Source: Pandoraea pnomenusa (lineage in GTDB: Bacteria > Pseudomonadota > Gammaproteobacteria > Burkholderiales > Burkholderiaceae). Taken from it: a DNA stretch of 64,000 bases. The stretch is from positions 868,001 to 932,000 of the forward strand of contig NZ_CP009553.3 of NCBI RefSeq assembly GCF_000767615.3, given 5' to 3'. This document shows, piece after piece, positions 41,908 to 51,329 of this stretch (position 1 is its first letter; each line of letters begins with the position of its first letter). Made by a program: the position numbers and the translations under genes. A model generated the notes under the pieces. The model did not search any database, was not told where the DNA came from, and saw nothing but the letters and a program-made list of their open reading frames with translations.

Positions 41908-42062
41908 TTCGCGATCGCACCGAATTGGTGCGCGGATTCTCCGTAAAAGGCGCAATAGTTCCTCGACAAATTTCGCGTTTTTCATCGCAAGGCGGAGTTC
42001 TAGACTTCTTTCCATCGACGGCGCAATGCAAAAACAAAGTCGTCGCAACCAAGACAGGAGTT

Positions 42063-42476
42063 ATGAAAATGAACCGCAAGAATATCGCTATCGCCCTTAT
42101 CGCCGCCGTCGCTTCGCTGGGTGCCGCTGCCACCCAGGCCGCCGAGAACGGTAACAACTACCCCGAAATCGCCTCGCAAGGCCAGCCGCTCACACGTGCC
42201 GCCGTGCTGGCCGATCTGGCGCAAGCGCGCTCGCAGGGCCTGATCCCCCATGGCGACGCCGACTATCCGGTGTACGTGGCTTCGGGCCCGGCCAAGAGCC
42301 GTGCCGACGTGAAGAGCGAACTGGCGCAAGCCCGTGCCGAAGGCCTGATGGCGCAGAACGACGTCGACTATCCGATCGTCGCCACGCAGGGTGCGAGCGT
42401 ATCGCGTGCCGATGTGAAGCAGGAACTGGCCCGCGCCCGCGCCGCCGGCGAACTGAACGTCAGCCAGGGCAGCTAA
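42063..42476 (+). CDS. DUF4148 exported protein
   Basis: 137 residues. Cleavable signal peptide (about 1-26, ending ATQAA); AGGAG precedes the ATG by five bases. The mature part has three similar units: TRAAVLADLAQARSQGLIPH, SRADVKSELAQARAEGLMAQ and SRADVKQELARARAAGELN, each preceded by a P-(V/I)-(Y/V)-A-(S/T)-like segment. DUF4148 proteins are common in Burkholderia-group genomes and their function is unknown. Monocistronic: about 300 bases upstream carry no other gene and a terminator follows. Confidence 0.92.
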   Translation: MKMNRKNIAIALIAAVASLGAAATQAAENGNNYPEIASQGQPLTRAAVLADLAQARSQGLIPHGDADYPVYVASGPAKSRADVKSELAQARAEGLMAQNDVDYPIVATQGASVSRADVKQELARARAAGELNVSQGS

Positions 42477-42505
42477 GCATTCGCCCCGCGACGTTGCCAA
42501 CGTCG

Positions 42506-42540
42506 AAAGCCGTCCTCCGGGACGGCTTTTTGCTTTTTTG
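42506..42540 (+). terminator. Intrinsic terminator after the DUF4148 gene
   Basis: AGCCGTCC, TCCG loop, GGACGGCT followed by TTTTGCTTTTTT. Confidence 0.9.
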
Positions 42541-42573
42541 GCGCCGGATGAGGGATGCGGCGTCCGAAGTCGA

Positions 42574-43494
42574 TCAGCCCTTGAGCAGACGCAGTGCGAA
42601 ACGAGCCAGTCGCGGCACGAAGGTCGGGCGCAACAAGCGACTGTCGTAGCCGTCCATGCGCCGGGCGTCCTCTTCCAGGCACAGGGCGATGAGTTCGCGC
42701 GGTTTGAGCGACTCGCCGATGTCGGCGGTGCCGGTGGCGAGAAAGTTGGCATCGCGGGCCACGCCATCGGTGTCGATGCCCTTGGCGATGGCCACCCGGT
42801 CCCAGATCAGCGCGACCCAGACCGCCGCCACGCGCGCATGGAACCACGGACGCTTCCAGAAGGGCAGATTCCGGCGATGCCACGCGAACCAGTTCACGAA
42901 GAAGAGGATGTGCCGCGCTTCCTCCTGCACGACGGGTTCGAACGTTTCGACCAGCGCTTCGGGAAAATAACCGGACCGTTGGGCCGAGCGAAACAGCCCG
43001 AACGCCATGAAGCTGTCGATGCACTCGCTGAACCCGGTCTTCAACCAGGCCCATTCGGCGTCCCGGGGTGCCGGATAGGCCGGCTCGGGCGCAAGCTCGA
43101 TGCCGTACACCTGCACCAGCCGTGAGAGCACGACCTTGTGACGCGCTTCCTCCTCGCCGTCCATGACGAGGGCTGCGCGCAGCAGCGGGTCTCGAACCGT
43201 CGACGCGTACGTGGCCACGCGGATCGACGCGCGGCCCTCGGTCTGCACGGCGATATCCCAGATAGGCAGCGAAGTGAGACGAGCCAGCGCGTCGGGCGCG
43301 AGCGTCGGCCAGTCGATGACGGCAGGCTTGTACGGGTTGTGGGACTCCAGCAGCATGCGGCAGAACATGCGCTTGTGGGAGTCCGAACCGATTTCCACGG
43401 GACCGTCGACGTCGTATTGCCAGTGGCGCATGACGTGATCGGCCTGCGCGACGGCAACCGCTTGCGTGTCGGAGATCTCGTCGGGATATCGCAT
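42574..43494 (-). CDS. Ferritin-like di-iron domain protein
   Basis: 306 residues from the ATG at 43494. Two EExxH-type helices, DGEEEARHKVVLSRLV and VQEEARHILFFVNWFAWHRR, fit the ligand pattern of a ferritin-like four-helix bundle with a di-iron centre. GFSECIDSFMAFGLFRSAQR lies between them. The family is wide (oxidases, desaturase-like enzymes), so the reaction is unknown. The C-terminal 60 residues are helical and Arg-rich. Divergent from the region before atoE's 3' end; monocistronic. Confidence 0.85.
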   Translation of the reverse strand: MRYPDEISDTQAVAVAQADHVMRHWQYDVDGPVEIGSDSHKRMFCRMLLESHNPYKPAVIDWPTLAPDALARLTSLPIWDIAVQTEGRASIRVATYASTVRDPLLRAALVMDGEEEARHKVVLSRLVQVYGIELAPEPAYPAPRDAEWAWLKTGFSECIDSFMAFGLFRSAQRSGYFPEALVETFEPVVQEEARHILFFVNWFAWHRRNLPFWKRPWFHARVAAVWVALIWDRVAIAKGIDTDGVARDANFLATGTADIGESLKPRELIALCLEEDARRMDGYDSRLLRPTFVPRLARFALRLLKG

Positions 43495-43598
43495 GAAGGA
43501 TGAGTCTTGTCGGCGTCGTCAAAAATCATAACATCATGCCTGTCCCGCGCGCCGTGCAGACCTGCCTGCCGCCAGCGCCCGACGTGCGTCCCGCCGGC

Positions 43599-44921
43599 TC
43601 AGAACAGATACATCCCGCCGATGAAGATCACGCCGGAGAACAGCAGCGCCGTCACACAGTAGCCCATGATGTCGCGCACCCCGAGTCCGGCGATGGCGAG
43701 CGCGGGCAAGGCCCAGAACGGCTGCGCCATGTTGGTCCACGCCTCGCCATAGGCGATTGCCATGGCCGCCTTGCCCATGTCCGCGCCGAGCGCCTGCGCC
43801 GCGGGCATCACGAACGGTCCCTGCACCACCCAGTGACCGCCTCCGGAGGGGACTGCGAAGTTGATCACGGCCGAACTCAGGAAGGCGAGCAGCGGGAAGG
43901 TATGCACGTTGGCGATTTCGATGAACCAGTTCGTGATGACACCCGCCAGTCCCGAATGATCCATGGTGGCCTGAATGCCCGCATAGAAGGGGAACTGAAT
44001 CATGATGCCGCTCGCCCCGCGCGCGGCGTTCGCCACTGCGCGCGCGTAGGCCATCGGGGTTCGGTGCAGCAGGATGCCGATGCCGAGGAACGCAATGTTG
44101 ACGGTGTCGATATCGAGTGTGAAGCCCTTCGTGACGGTGCGCAGTACGAGATATGCCGCGATGAGCAGGAACACGAGCAACGACAGCAGGCGGCTCTCCT
44201 CCAGCTTCTCCGCGAGGGTGGCGTCGGGGCCGAGCACGCGTTCATGCGTCGGCTCGTCGACCAGCAGCTTCGGATCGACCGACACCACTTCGTTGGGGCG
44301 GGGCATCATGGCGCGCGCGAGCAGCGGCAGCATGACGATCAGGCCGATGGTGATGAACGCGTTATAGCCGGTGAACAGCGTCTGCGACACCGGGATGAGG
44401 CCGACGACCTTCTCCATCGGATTGCCGTGCGTGGCCGCCACGAGCGGCACCGAACCGGACAGGCCGCCGTGCCACGTCAAAAAGCCCATGTAGGCGCACG
44501 CCACGAGCAGGCGGTAGTCGGTACCCTTGACGCGTCGCGCGACTTCGCGCGCGAACATCGCGCCGAGCACCAGGCCGAAGCCCCAGTTGATCGCGCAGGC
44601 CACGCCGGCGAGCAGCGCGACCATCATCGTCGCCTGTGCCGGCGTGCGCGCCGACCCGGCAAGGGCCGACATCGCACGCTTCATCGGCGCTGAGCTGGCC
44701 AGTGCGTGGCCGGTCACCAGGATCATCGCCATCTGCATCGAGAACGCGAGCAGGTTCCAGAAGCCGGCGCCCCACAACTGCACGAGATCGCCCGGCGTCT
44801 TGGGCGTGAAGCCCAGCGCCAGCGCGAATGTGATGACGGTGAGGAAGATTGCGAAGATGAGCGGATCGGGCAAAAAGCGATGCACGACCTGCGTGAAGAA
44901 ACGGGAAATACTCTTGACCAC
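43599..44921 (-). CDS. atoE: Short-chain fatty-acid transporter, AtoE family
   Basis: 440 residues, about 10-12 membrane helices. Start is GTG at 44921 (AAGGACGAGG upstream). PDPLIFAIFLTVITFALALG, INWGFGLVLGAMFAREVARR, WHGGLSGSVPL and NFAVPSGGGHWVVQGPF are AtoE signatures. AtoE imports short-chain fatty acids such as acetoacetate or butyrate. No atoDAB genes are adjacent. A perfect TTAACATGTTAA palindrome precedes the gene and may be its operator. Confidence 0.93.
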   Translation of the reverse strand: MVKSISRFFTQVVHRFLPDPLIFAIFLTVITFALALGFTPKTPGDLVQLWGAGFWNLLAFSMQMAMILVTGHALASSAPMKRAMSALAGSARTPAQATMMVALLAGVACAINWGFGLVLGAMFAREVARRVKGTDYRLLVACAYMGFLTWHGGLSGSVPLVAATHGNPMEKVVGLIPVSQTLFTGYNAFITIGLIVMLPLLARAMMPRPNEVVSVDPKLLVDEPTHERVLGPDATLAEKLEESRLLSLLVFLLIAAYLVLRTVTKGFTLDIDTVNIAFLGIGILLHRTPMAYARAVANAARGASGIMIQFPFYAGIQATMDHSGLAGVITNWFIEIANVHTFPLLAFLSSAVINFAVPSGGGHWVVQGPFVMPAAQALGADMGKAAMAIAYGEAWTNMAQPFWALPALAIAGLGVRDIMGYCVTALLFSGVIFIGGMYLF

Positions 44922-44940
44922 GACTGCCTCGTCCTTATTG

Positions 44941-44952
44941 TTAACATGTTAA
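44941..44952. promoter_or_regulatory. Perfect palindrome upstream of atoE
   Basis: TTAACATGTTAA, 12 of 12 symmetric, 20 bases before the atoE start codon. Placed to block or guide atoE expression; the binding protein is not encoded next to it. Confidence 0.6.
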
Positions 44953-45007
44953 TCGGCGCATTGTCGCATGCACTTGGCGCGGAGGCATGACGTAAAACTG
45001 CTTAATA

Positions 45008-45077
45008 GACATTGACGGCGGGACATTGACGGCGGGACATCGACGGCAAGACATTGACGGCAGGACATCGACGGCAA
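45008..45077. repeat. Five tandem 14-bp units
   Basis: GACATYGACGGCRR repeated five times without gap; units 1 and 2 are identical (GACATTGACGGCGG) and units 3 and 5 are identical (GACATCGACGGCAA). Not CRISPR: no spacers. Possibly a variable-number repeat. Confidence 0.85.
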
Positions 45078-45417
45078 ATGACTGGCGAAAGGTCCCTGAA
45101 TCGCCGGCGCGACGCGTGCGCAGGCAGTCACCACCATGCGGTGCGCGCCACGAAGGACTACGAAGCGGCGCAAGAGGCGGGCGGCACGCGAAGCGGGGCG
45201 AGACGGTGCGAAGCGGTGATAAAGACGCACGAAACGGTGCGAAACGTTGCGTTGAGAGCGCTTCAGCGAAGCGTGCGATGCGAGACGAAATATTTGGTAA
45301 TTGTTGCGGGGCGTGCAACGCAGGTCGTCGGCCGGCGACGTTTATCCGACGCGGGTGGGTGCATAGACTGTGGAGTCCGCTGTCGCAGTTTCACAGCTTT
45401 CTTGCAATGGAAACCAC

Positions 45418-45861
45418 ATGACACCGACCCTCGAGCAACTCTTTCCCCAGCATCGTCCCGAAGGTGACGCCGTGGCCACGGCGCTCGACAGTCACGCTGT
45501 CGTTCAGGCGCTCTCGCTGGCTGTCGCGCATCATCCGGTGGCGTTGCTGCGCATGATGTATCCGGCCACCGATGCGACCACGCACCGCAGCCGGGACGAA
45601 CTCACGGAAGTGCTGCACCGGCACGGCCTGCACCAGGTCGCGGGACTGATCGAGGAGGAGGCGCCGTATCTGCTGTTCAGTTCGGCCGAGCACGCGCATC
45701 TCACGCTCGTCGAGATTCGTCGCTATTCGGCGGCGATTGCCGTGCACCTCTACTATCGCGGGCTGGCGGGCGCGGCGGCGGAAGCGCGATTGCGCGCCGA
45801 CGCCACGGCACCGGCCGACGGCCATTTCCGCCCGTTCGACGGCTTCGCGCGTGCCATGTGA
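45418..45861 (+). CDS. Hypothetical protein
   Basis: 147 residues from ATG at 45418 with a weak GGA nearby. Helical, His-rich in places (SLAVAHHPVALLRMMYP, TEVLHRHGLHQVAGLIEEEA), with no signal peptide or membrane helix. Codon third positions look coding. No family recognised. It converges on the Kef antiporter gene with a 71-base gap. Confidence 0.65.
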   Translation: MTPTLEQLFPQHRPEGDAVATALDSHAVVQALSLAVAHHPVALLRMMYPATDATTHRSRDELTEVLHRHGLHQVAGLIEEEAPYLLFSSAEHAHLTLVEIRRYSAAIAVHLYYRGLAGAAAEARLRADATAPADGHFRPFDGFARAM

Positions 45862-45932
45862 TCGCGAACCGCGGGAGGGCGTCGCGAGCGATGCCTGGCG
45901 TAGCACTCCCGCGAGCCTTGGCCGCCCGGTGT

Positions 45933-47858
45933 TCAGGCGCGCGAGTCGTCCGATGCGCGTGCGCCCGCGCTCGCGGACGGTGCTGGGTTCGGTGACGTGG
46001 GCGGTGTCGGCGTCATGTCGTCCGGCGAGCGCTCGCCGTCCCACCCGAACGTGACGTGCCGCTGCGCGCGACGCTGCTCGCGCTCGCGCGCCATTTGCTC
46101 CTCGAACTGACGTCGGCCTTCCTTCGCGGCGGCGATCATCTTGTTGCGGTCCTGGTAGGCCGGGTACATCTCGTCGGTCAGTTGCAGGTTCGCGCGGCGA
46201 AACGCCAGGGTCGCCTCGCGCGCCTCGGCCGGCGGCCACCCCAGTTCCTCGAGCACCGAACGCGCGCTGCGCAACGAAGACTCGAAGACCTCGCGTTCGA
46301 TGTGCTTCACGCCGCGATCGCGAAGCTGGAACAGATGGCCGACATTACGGGCGCGCGCGACAACCGGCACGTCCGGAAAGTTCTCGCGCATCAGATCGAC
46401 GATCTCCAGCGACTGGTCGATATCGTCTACCGCCACGACCACCGCGCGCGCATGCGCCACGCCGGCGATGCGCAGCAGGTCGAGTCGCGTGGCGTCGCCG
46501 TAGAACACGCGAAAGCCGATCTGGCGCAGGCTCTCGATGGTGTCCGGATCGTGATCGAGCACGGTGACCGACACGCCCTGCGGTACCAGCGCACGCCCCA
46601 CGATCTGTCCGTAGCGTCCGAAACCGCAGATCACCACATTGGCGGACTGCGGCTCCTCGATTTCCTTCATGCGTGGCGATCCCTTGACGCTGTAACGCGG
46701 CAGCAGCCACTTGTCGATGGCAACGAGCAGCAGCGGCGAGATCAGCATCGAAAGCGCGACCGCCCCGATCAGGAACGACGAGACCGCCGGGGGCAGCACT
46801 TGCGGGCCGGCGGACTGAAACACCACGAACGCGAATTCGCCGCCCTGTGCGAGCAGGAGCGTAAAGATCGGACGCTCCTGGTAGGGCAGTTGCATCATGC
46901 GCGATACGCCATAGATGGCCAGGCCCTTGAGCGCCATGAATCCGATGACCACGGCGATCATGCGCAACGGCTGGGCGAGGAGCACGCCGAAATCGATGCT
47001 CATGCCCACGGCGATGAAGAACAGGCCGAGCAGCAGTCCCTTGAACGGCTCGATGTCGGTTTCCAGCTCGCGCCGATACTCGCTTTCCGCGAGCAGCACG
47101 CCGGCGAGGAACGCGCCAAGCGCCATCGACAGACCGACGAGTTGCATCAGCGTGGCGATCGCGACGACCAGCAGCAGCGACGTGGCCGTGAAGATCTCGG
47201 GGGTGCGGCTGTTGGCGATCCACCGCAGGAGCGGCCGCAGCAGCAGGCGGCCGCCCAGAACGATGGCGGCGATCACGCCGACGATCTTCAGGCCTTCGAG
47301 TGCGCGTTGCGCACCGGTCAGCGCATGACTGTCGACATCGTTCGCGAGCAGCGGCAACAGCGCCAGAATCGGAATGGCGGCCACGTCCTGAAACAGCAGA
47401 ATGGAGAAGCCCGCCTGTCCGCTTTGCGTGGCGAGCAGGTTACGCTCGGCCATCACCTGCAGCGCGATGGCCGTCGAGGACAGCGCGAGCCCCAGCGCGG
47501 CCACGAGCGCGATGCGCCAGGGCGCACCGAGCGCCACGCCGGCCGCGAACAGCACGACGGCACATCCGGCGACCTGTGCCGACCCCCATCCGAAGATCGG
47601 CCGCCGCAAATTCCACAAACGACGCGGTTCCAGTTCCAGGCCCACGAGAAACAACATGAGCACGACACCGAATTCGGCGAAGTGCAGCACGTCCTCCACG
47701 CGCGACACGAGGCCGAGTCCCCACGGTCCGATGGCGATGCCGGCGGCGAGATAGCCGATGATGGCACCAAGGCCGAGCGCACGGGACAGCGGCACGACGA
47801 TCACCGCCGCCGCAAGGTAGATCAGGCTGGCAAGCAGCCAGGCCGGGACGTGTTCCAT
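45933..47858 (-). CDS. Kef-type K+/H+ antiporter (KefB/KefC, CPA2 family)
   Basis: 641 residues from the ATG at 47858. Thirteen or so membrane helices of the CPA2 fold (ALGLGAIIGYLAAGIAIGPW, FQDVAAIPILALLPLL, SMALGAFLAGVLLAESEYRR), then an RCK/TrkA-N domain with VVICGFGRYGQIVGRAL and VLDHDPDTIESLRQIGFRVF (about residues 400-520). In E. coli such systems expel K+ when glutathione adducts form, acidifying the cell against electrophiles. The start overlaps the kefG stop by one base (TGATG), so the two are coupled. The tail after residue ~570 is charged and Pro/Ser-rich. Confidence 0.93.
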   Translation of the reverse strand: MEHVPAWLLASLIYLAAAVIVVPLSRALGLGAIIGYLAAGIAIGPWGLGLVSRVEDVLHFAEFGVVLMLFLVGLELEPRRLWNLRRPIFGWGSAQVAGCAVVLFAAGVALGAPWRIALVAALGLALSSTAIALQVMAERNLLATQSGQAGFSILLFQDVAAIPILALLPLLANDVDSHALTGAQRALEGLKIVGVIAAIVLGGRLLLRPLLRWIANSRTPEIFTATSLLLVVAIATLMQLVGLSMALGAFLAGVLLAESEYRRELETDIEPFKGLLLGLFFIAVGMSIDFGVLLAQPLRMIAVVIGFMALKGLAIYGVSRMMQLPYQERPIFTLLLAQGGEFAFVVFQSAGPQVLPPAVSSFLIGAVALSMLISPLLLVAIDKWLLPRYSVKGSPRMKEIEEPQSANVVICGFGRYGQIVGRALVPQGVSVTVLDHDPDTIESLRQIGFRVFYGDATRLDLLRIAGVAHARAVVVAVDDIDQSLEIVDLMRENFPDVPVVARARNVGHLFQLRDRGVKHIEREVFESSLRSARSVLEELGWPPAEAREATLAFRRANLQLTDEMYPAYQDRNKMIAAAKEGRRQFEEQMAREREQRRAQRHVTFGWDGERSPDDMTPTPPTSPNPAPSASAGARASDDSRA

Positions 47859-48625
47859 CAGGCGGCCCTCCCGGTGTCGGAGTCCGCCGCGCGGTGAAGC
47901 GACGCCGCCTGCGCGTCGAGGTCGGCACAGGCGGTGTCGTTCGCGTCGTCGGCGGCGCGCGGCCGGTCCGACGCGGGAATTTCGCAGCACTCGGGTGCGT
48001 CGGCCATCGATATCAGCTCCGGCCACTGCGGATAGGTGGCCAGGCGTCCGGCGAAGTCGCTCACGTGGGCGTCGAGCATGGCATCGTCGCTGCGCCGCGC
48101 GCCGTGGAACACGTGCGGCGGCAGGAAGCGCATGCCGCACAGTCGCGCAGTCTGCTCGTACGCGGGCAGGAATGCCGAGAAGTCGTGCTGGTTGTAGCCC
48201 TCGGGGCGATAGCTTTCCCGAGGTCCGCCGGTGCTGGCCACCAGCCAGAGATCCTTGTTGGCGAGCGCGTGGCCGTCGTGACCATAGGCCCAGCCCCAGG
48301 AGAGCACTTCGTCGAGCCAGAGCTTCTGCAACGGCGGCATGCTGTACCAGTAGATCGGATGCACGAGCACGATCAGGTCGGCGCGCGCCACGCGTTGCTG
48401 TTCGGTGGCCACGTCGATGCTGAAGTCGGGATATGTCGAGTAGAGATCGTTGACGTCGACGCCGGCGATGCTGCGTGCAGCATCCAGCAGACGACGATTT
48501 ACACGCGAGTCGCGCCAGCGCGGGTGTGCCACGATGACGTAGGCGCCGCGTCCGGACGGGGCGGCACCGGTGTTCCGGGCGCTCTCGGAAATGGCGGCGA
48601 GGCGGGAGGATGCGGGGGCTGTCAT
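47858..48625 (-). CDS. kefG: KefG/KefF-like ancillary NAD(P)H-quinone oxidoreductase
   Basis: 255 residues from ATG at 48625; an ATG at 48637 is also in frame and neither has a clear ribosome binding site. AYVIVAHPRWRDSRVNRRLL and VHPIYWYSMPPLQKLWLDEV, then WGWAYG, are the flavodoxin-like quinone reductase signatures of KefF/KefG, which bind the antiporter and raise its activity. It has a C-terminal extension of about 45 residues rich in Asp and Ala. One-base overlap with the antiporter gene confirms the pairing. Confidence 0.9.
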   Translation of the reverse strand: MTAPASSRLAAISESARNTGAAPSGRGAYVIVAHPRWRDSRVNRRLLDAARSIAGVDVNDLYSTYPDFSIDVATEQQRVARADLIVLVHPIYWYSMPPLQKLWLDEVLSWGWAYGHDGHALANKDLWLVASTGGPRESYRPEGYNQHDFSAFLPAYEQTARLCGMRFLPPHVFHGARRSDDAMLDAHVSDFAGRLATYPQWPELISMADAPECCEIPASDRPRAADDANDTACADLDAQAASLHRAADSDTGRAA

Positions 48626-48892
48626 GCCGGGGAGCATACCGCATTCACTTGACGCGGGACATCGCGGCGTTGCGTCGTCGGGGCGACGGCCACCCCAGTC
48701 ATGACAATCATTAAAGACTGCGGTGGCAAAAGCCGTAAAGACTGATTAAGCTCTGGCTGCTATCGAGCGCGCGGGACCGCAACCCGAGTCGCCATGGGAC
48801 GACCGAAGGCCGGCGAGCGCTCGAGCGCGGACCGATAACAATAATTTTTCGTGCCGGTGCGGCCTGACCGTCGCCTCGCACGCTGACCCGAC

Positions 48893-49186
48893 ATGTCGCC
48901 GCAAGCCTTTCGTACTACCGTCAATCTGATCTATCACGGCCGCAATGTGGCGTTGGTGCTGTTGCTCGTCGCGTTGCTCTACAACCAGACGTTCTGGGTG
49001 TTCGCGAGCGCGGCGGCGGCGGCGTTGTGCACCGGTGCCCTGCATGAGGCGGGGCGCATGCCCGAAGATGAGGATCTGCCGCCGCGTCCGCTCGTGATCC
49101 AGGTGCTGCGCATTTCGGTGCCGCTGCTGCTCACGATGTTCGCGCTCGGCTACGGCGCCGTGTGGCTCAACCGGCATCTCGGCTGA
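48893..49186 (+). CDS. Small membrane protein
   Basis: 97 residues. Two to three hydrophobic stretches (VALVLLLVALLYNQTFWVFA, ALCTGALH region, and ISVPLLLTMFALGYGAVWL), an acidic loop PEDEDLPP between them. No family recognised and no good ribosome binding site before the ATG. It converges on the APC permease, 33 bases apart. Confidence 0.65.
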   Translation: MSPQAFRTTVNLIYHGRNVALVLLLVALLYNQTFWVFASAAAAALCTGALHEAGRMPEDEDLPPRPLVIQVLRISVPLLLTMFALGYGAVWLNRHLG

Positions 49187-49219
49187 GCCATTTTCCTCGG
49201 GCATGGGCGCTGACGGAAG

Positions 49220-50635
49220 TCAGGTCCGCGCGCCGCTTTCCTGCTGGCTCGTGTGGAGCACGGCGTTACGACGGGCGTAGGTGAAATAGATCACCATGCC
49301 GATCACGAGCCACACGCCGAAAGCGATCCACGTGGTGGCCTGCAGATGCGCCATGAGGAACAGGCACAGGCCCGCCGAAATGAGCGGCACGACGGGCGCG
49401 CCGGGCACGCGAAATGCGCGCGGCAAGTCCGGGCGTGTGCGGCGCAATACCAGCACGGCGACCGACACCAGCGTGAAAGCCGACAAGGTGCCGATATTGA
49501 TCAGCTCGGCAAGCACGCCCAGCGGCACGAAGCCGGCAATGACGGCAAAAATCACGCCAATGATCCAGGTGCCGGCGAACGGGGTCTTGTGCGTCGGATG
49601 GATACTCGAGAGCATCGGCGGCAGCAGGCCGTCGCGCGACATGGCGTAGGTGATGCGCGTCTGGCCGTAAGTCATCACGAGAATCACGGTCGTCATGCCG
49701 AGAATCGCGCCCAGGTCGACGAAGCCGGCGACCCAGTTCTGTCCGGCGTATTGCAGCGCCAGAGAAACCGGATGATCGACGCCCGCGAAATGCGCGAACG
49801 GCACGATGCCGGTCATGATGGCGGCAACCGCCACGTACAGCACCGTGCAGACGATAAGCGAGCCGATGATGCCGACGGGCAGGTCGCGAGCGGGATTGCG
49901 AACCTCCTCGGCAGCCGACGTGACGGCGTCGAAGCCGATGAAGGCGAAGAACACGAGCGCGGCGGCGTTGAACATGCCGCTGGTGCCGAACGGCATGAAC
50001 GGCGTCCAGTTGGCGGGCTTCACGTGCCACACGCCCACGGCGATGAACAGCAGCACGACGCCGATCTTGATCGCCACCATCAGGTTGTTGATGCGTGCGG
50101 ATTCGCGCACGCCATACGACAACACCCACGTGATGAGCAGCATGATGACGACGGCCGGCAGGTTGATGAAGGTCGTCACGCCCGGCACGCTGCCCGGCGC
50201 CGCCGTAATGGCGGCGGGCAGATGCAGGCCGAACCCGGCGGCCAGCGACTGGAAGTAGCCCGACCAGCCGACTGAAACGGCCGACGACGCCAGTCCGTAC
50301 TCGAGCATCAGATCCCAACCGATGATCCACGCCACGATTTCGCCGAGCGTGGCGTAGCTGTACGTGTAAATCGATCCGGAGACGGGGATCGTCGACGCGA
50401 ACTCCGCGTAGCACAGGGCGGCGAAGCCACACGCCATGGCCGCGATGATGAACGAGAGGGTGAGGGCGGGGCCGGCCGTGAGGGCACCGGTGCCCGTCAG
50501 AACGAAAATGCCGGTGCCGATGATGGCGCCGATGCCCATCAGGACCAGATCGACGGGGCCCAGCACTTTCTTGAGACTGCCGGTGCGGCCGGCGACCAGC
50601 ATGTTCTCGATGTTTTTGGTTCGAAAAAGACTCAT
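49220..50635 (-). CDS. APC-family amino-acid permease (cationic amino-acid type)
   Basis: 471 residues from ATG at 50635; the open frame upstream is not used. Twelve helices; GIGAIIGTGIFVLTGTGAL (helix 1), CYAEFASTIPVSGSIYTYSY and FFAFIGFDAVTSAAEEVRNP are signatures of the YfnA/CAT subgroup. Probably a proton-coupled importer of amino acids; substrate uncertain. No linked metabolic gene. Confidence 0.92.
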   Translation of the reverse strand: MSLFRTKNIENMLVAGRTGSLKKVLGPVDLVLMGIGAIIGTGIFVLTGTGALTAGPALTLSFIIAAMACGFAALCYAEFASTIPVSGSIYTYSYATLGEIVAWIIGWDLMLEYGLASSAVSVGWSGYFQSLAAGFGLHLPAAITAAPGSVPGVTTFINLPAVVIMLLITWVLSYGVRESARINNLMVAIKIGVVLLFIAVGVWHVKPANWTPFMPFGTSGMFNAAALVFFAFIGFDAVTSAAEEVRNPARDLPVGIIGSLIVCTVLYVAVAAIMTGIVPFAHFAGVDHPVSLALQYAGQNWVAGFVDLGAILGMTTVILVMTYGQTRITYAMSRDGLLPPMLSSIHPTHKTPFAGTWIIGVIFAVIAGFVPLGVLAELINIGTLSAFTLVSVAVLVLRRTRPDLPRAFRVPGAPVVPLISAGLCLFLMAHLQATTWIAFGVWLVIGMVIYFTYARRNAVLHTSQQESGART

Positions 50636-51329
50636 GACCTGCTGAAGGTTCCTGCAACGTATGCCCTGGCGCTCGCGCGGCGCGCGCCATCGGGAATTCC
50701 ACGGGAGACATGTCCCGCGACCTGGCTGCAAGGGCACCCGGGCTTGTGGCCGTTCGTTCCCATGCCTGGCGGATCGCCGCAGGGCTTCACGAACCACGTC
50801 GTTGCGTACGCGCCGCCGTGCATGCGCACAGCCTCCGGCCGTGGTCGACGTGCGCGGGGACGCGGCCGGCGACGGCATGGCGTTGGGCAATGGACGGCCG
50901 CGACGTGCGGCAAGCACGCCGGGGCGGGACGAACACGATGGAGACTGACGGAGGATCCTGCCGGACTGCCGTGGCCGTTGCGACGGTCGCCATGGCAGAC
51001 CGGAGAACGGTCGGCTGAAGGCCCTGTCCGATGCCGAAGCCGGAATCGGGAGCAGGCGCCTGGTCTTCAATGTGAGAAGCCCGCACACGCGTCGGGCGTG
51101 GTGCGGGCATGGGCTCGCTGTCCTGCGGTCCGGCCATCGGCGCCTGATCGGCGCCACCGCCTGGCCGGAATTGCTCACATTTTAAGCGTTTTTTGCGGAC
51201 CGCGTTCAGGAGCTGCTGAATTCGGGGTCATAAGCATACCCAGGGCGTCGGGGGCATGAGGGGGCCCCGGGGACACCAAGGCCGCTGACGCCCTCGCGGC
51301 GGCCGATCGGCGCGAATGCCCGAAAGCGA
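50636..51329. other. 694-base gap without a supported gene
   Basis: Between the APC permease and the SH3 protein, both on the minus strand. Open frames here lack codon structure and ribosome binding sites. I looked for a riboswitch-like leader before the permease and did not recognise one. Confidence 0.4.

Larger units (their letters stand above)
44922..45417. other. Gene-free 496-base region
   Basis: Between the divergent atoE and a hypothetical gene. It holds the TTAACATGTTAA palindrome, a 14-bp x5 repeat and, from about 45190 to 45255, an imperfect array of GGTGCGAARCG-like units. No coding frame here is convincing. Confidence 0.5.

Noticed and set aside
45008..45077. CRISPR-like array
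   Set aside because: The 14-bp units are contiguous with no spacers.
47859..48644. N-terminal extension of the Kef antiporter frame
   Set aside because: It overlaps kefG, which has clear flavodoxin-like motifs; the antiporter starts at 47858.
50744..51259. Open frame of 171 codons in the gap before the SH3 gene
   Set aside because: No ribosome binding site, Arg/Pro-rich random-like composition, no motif.
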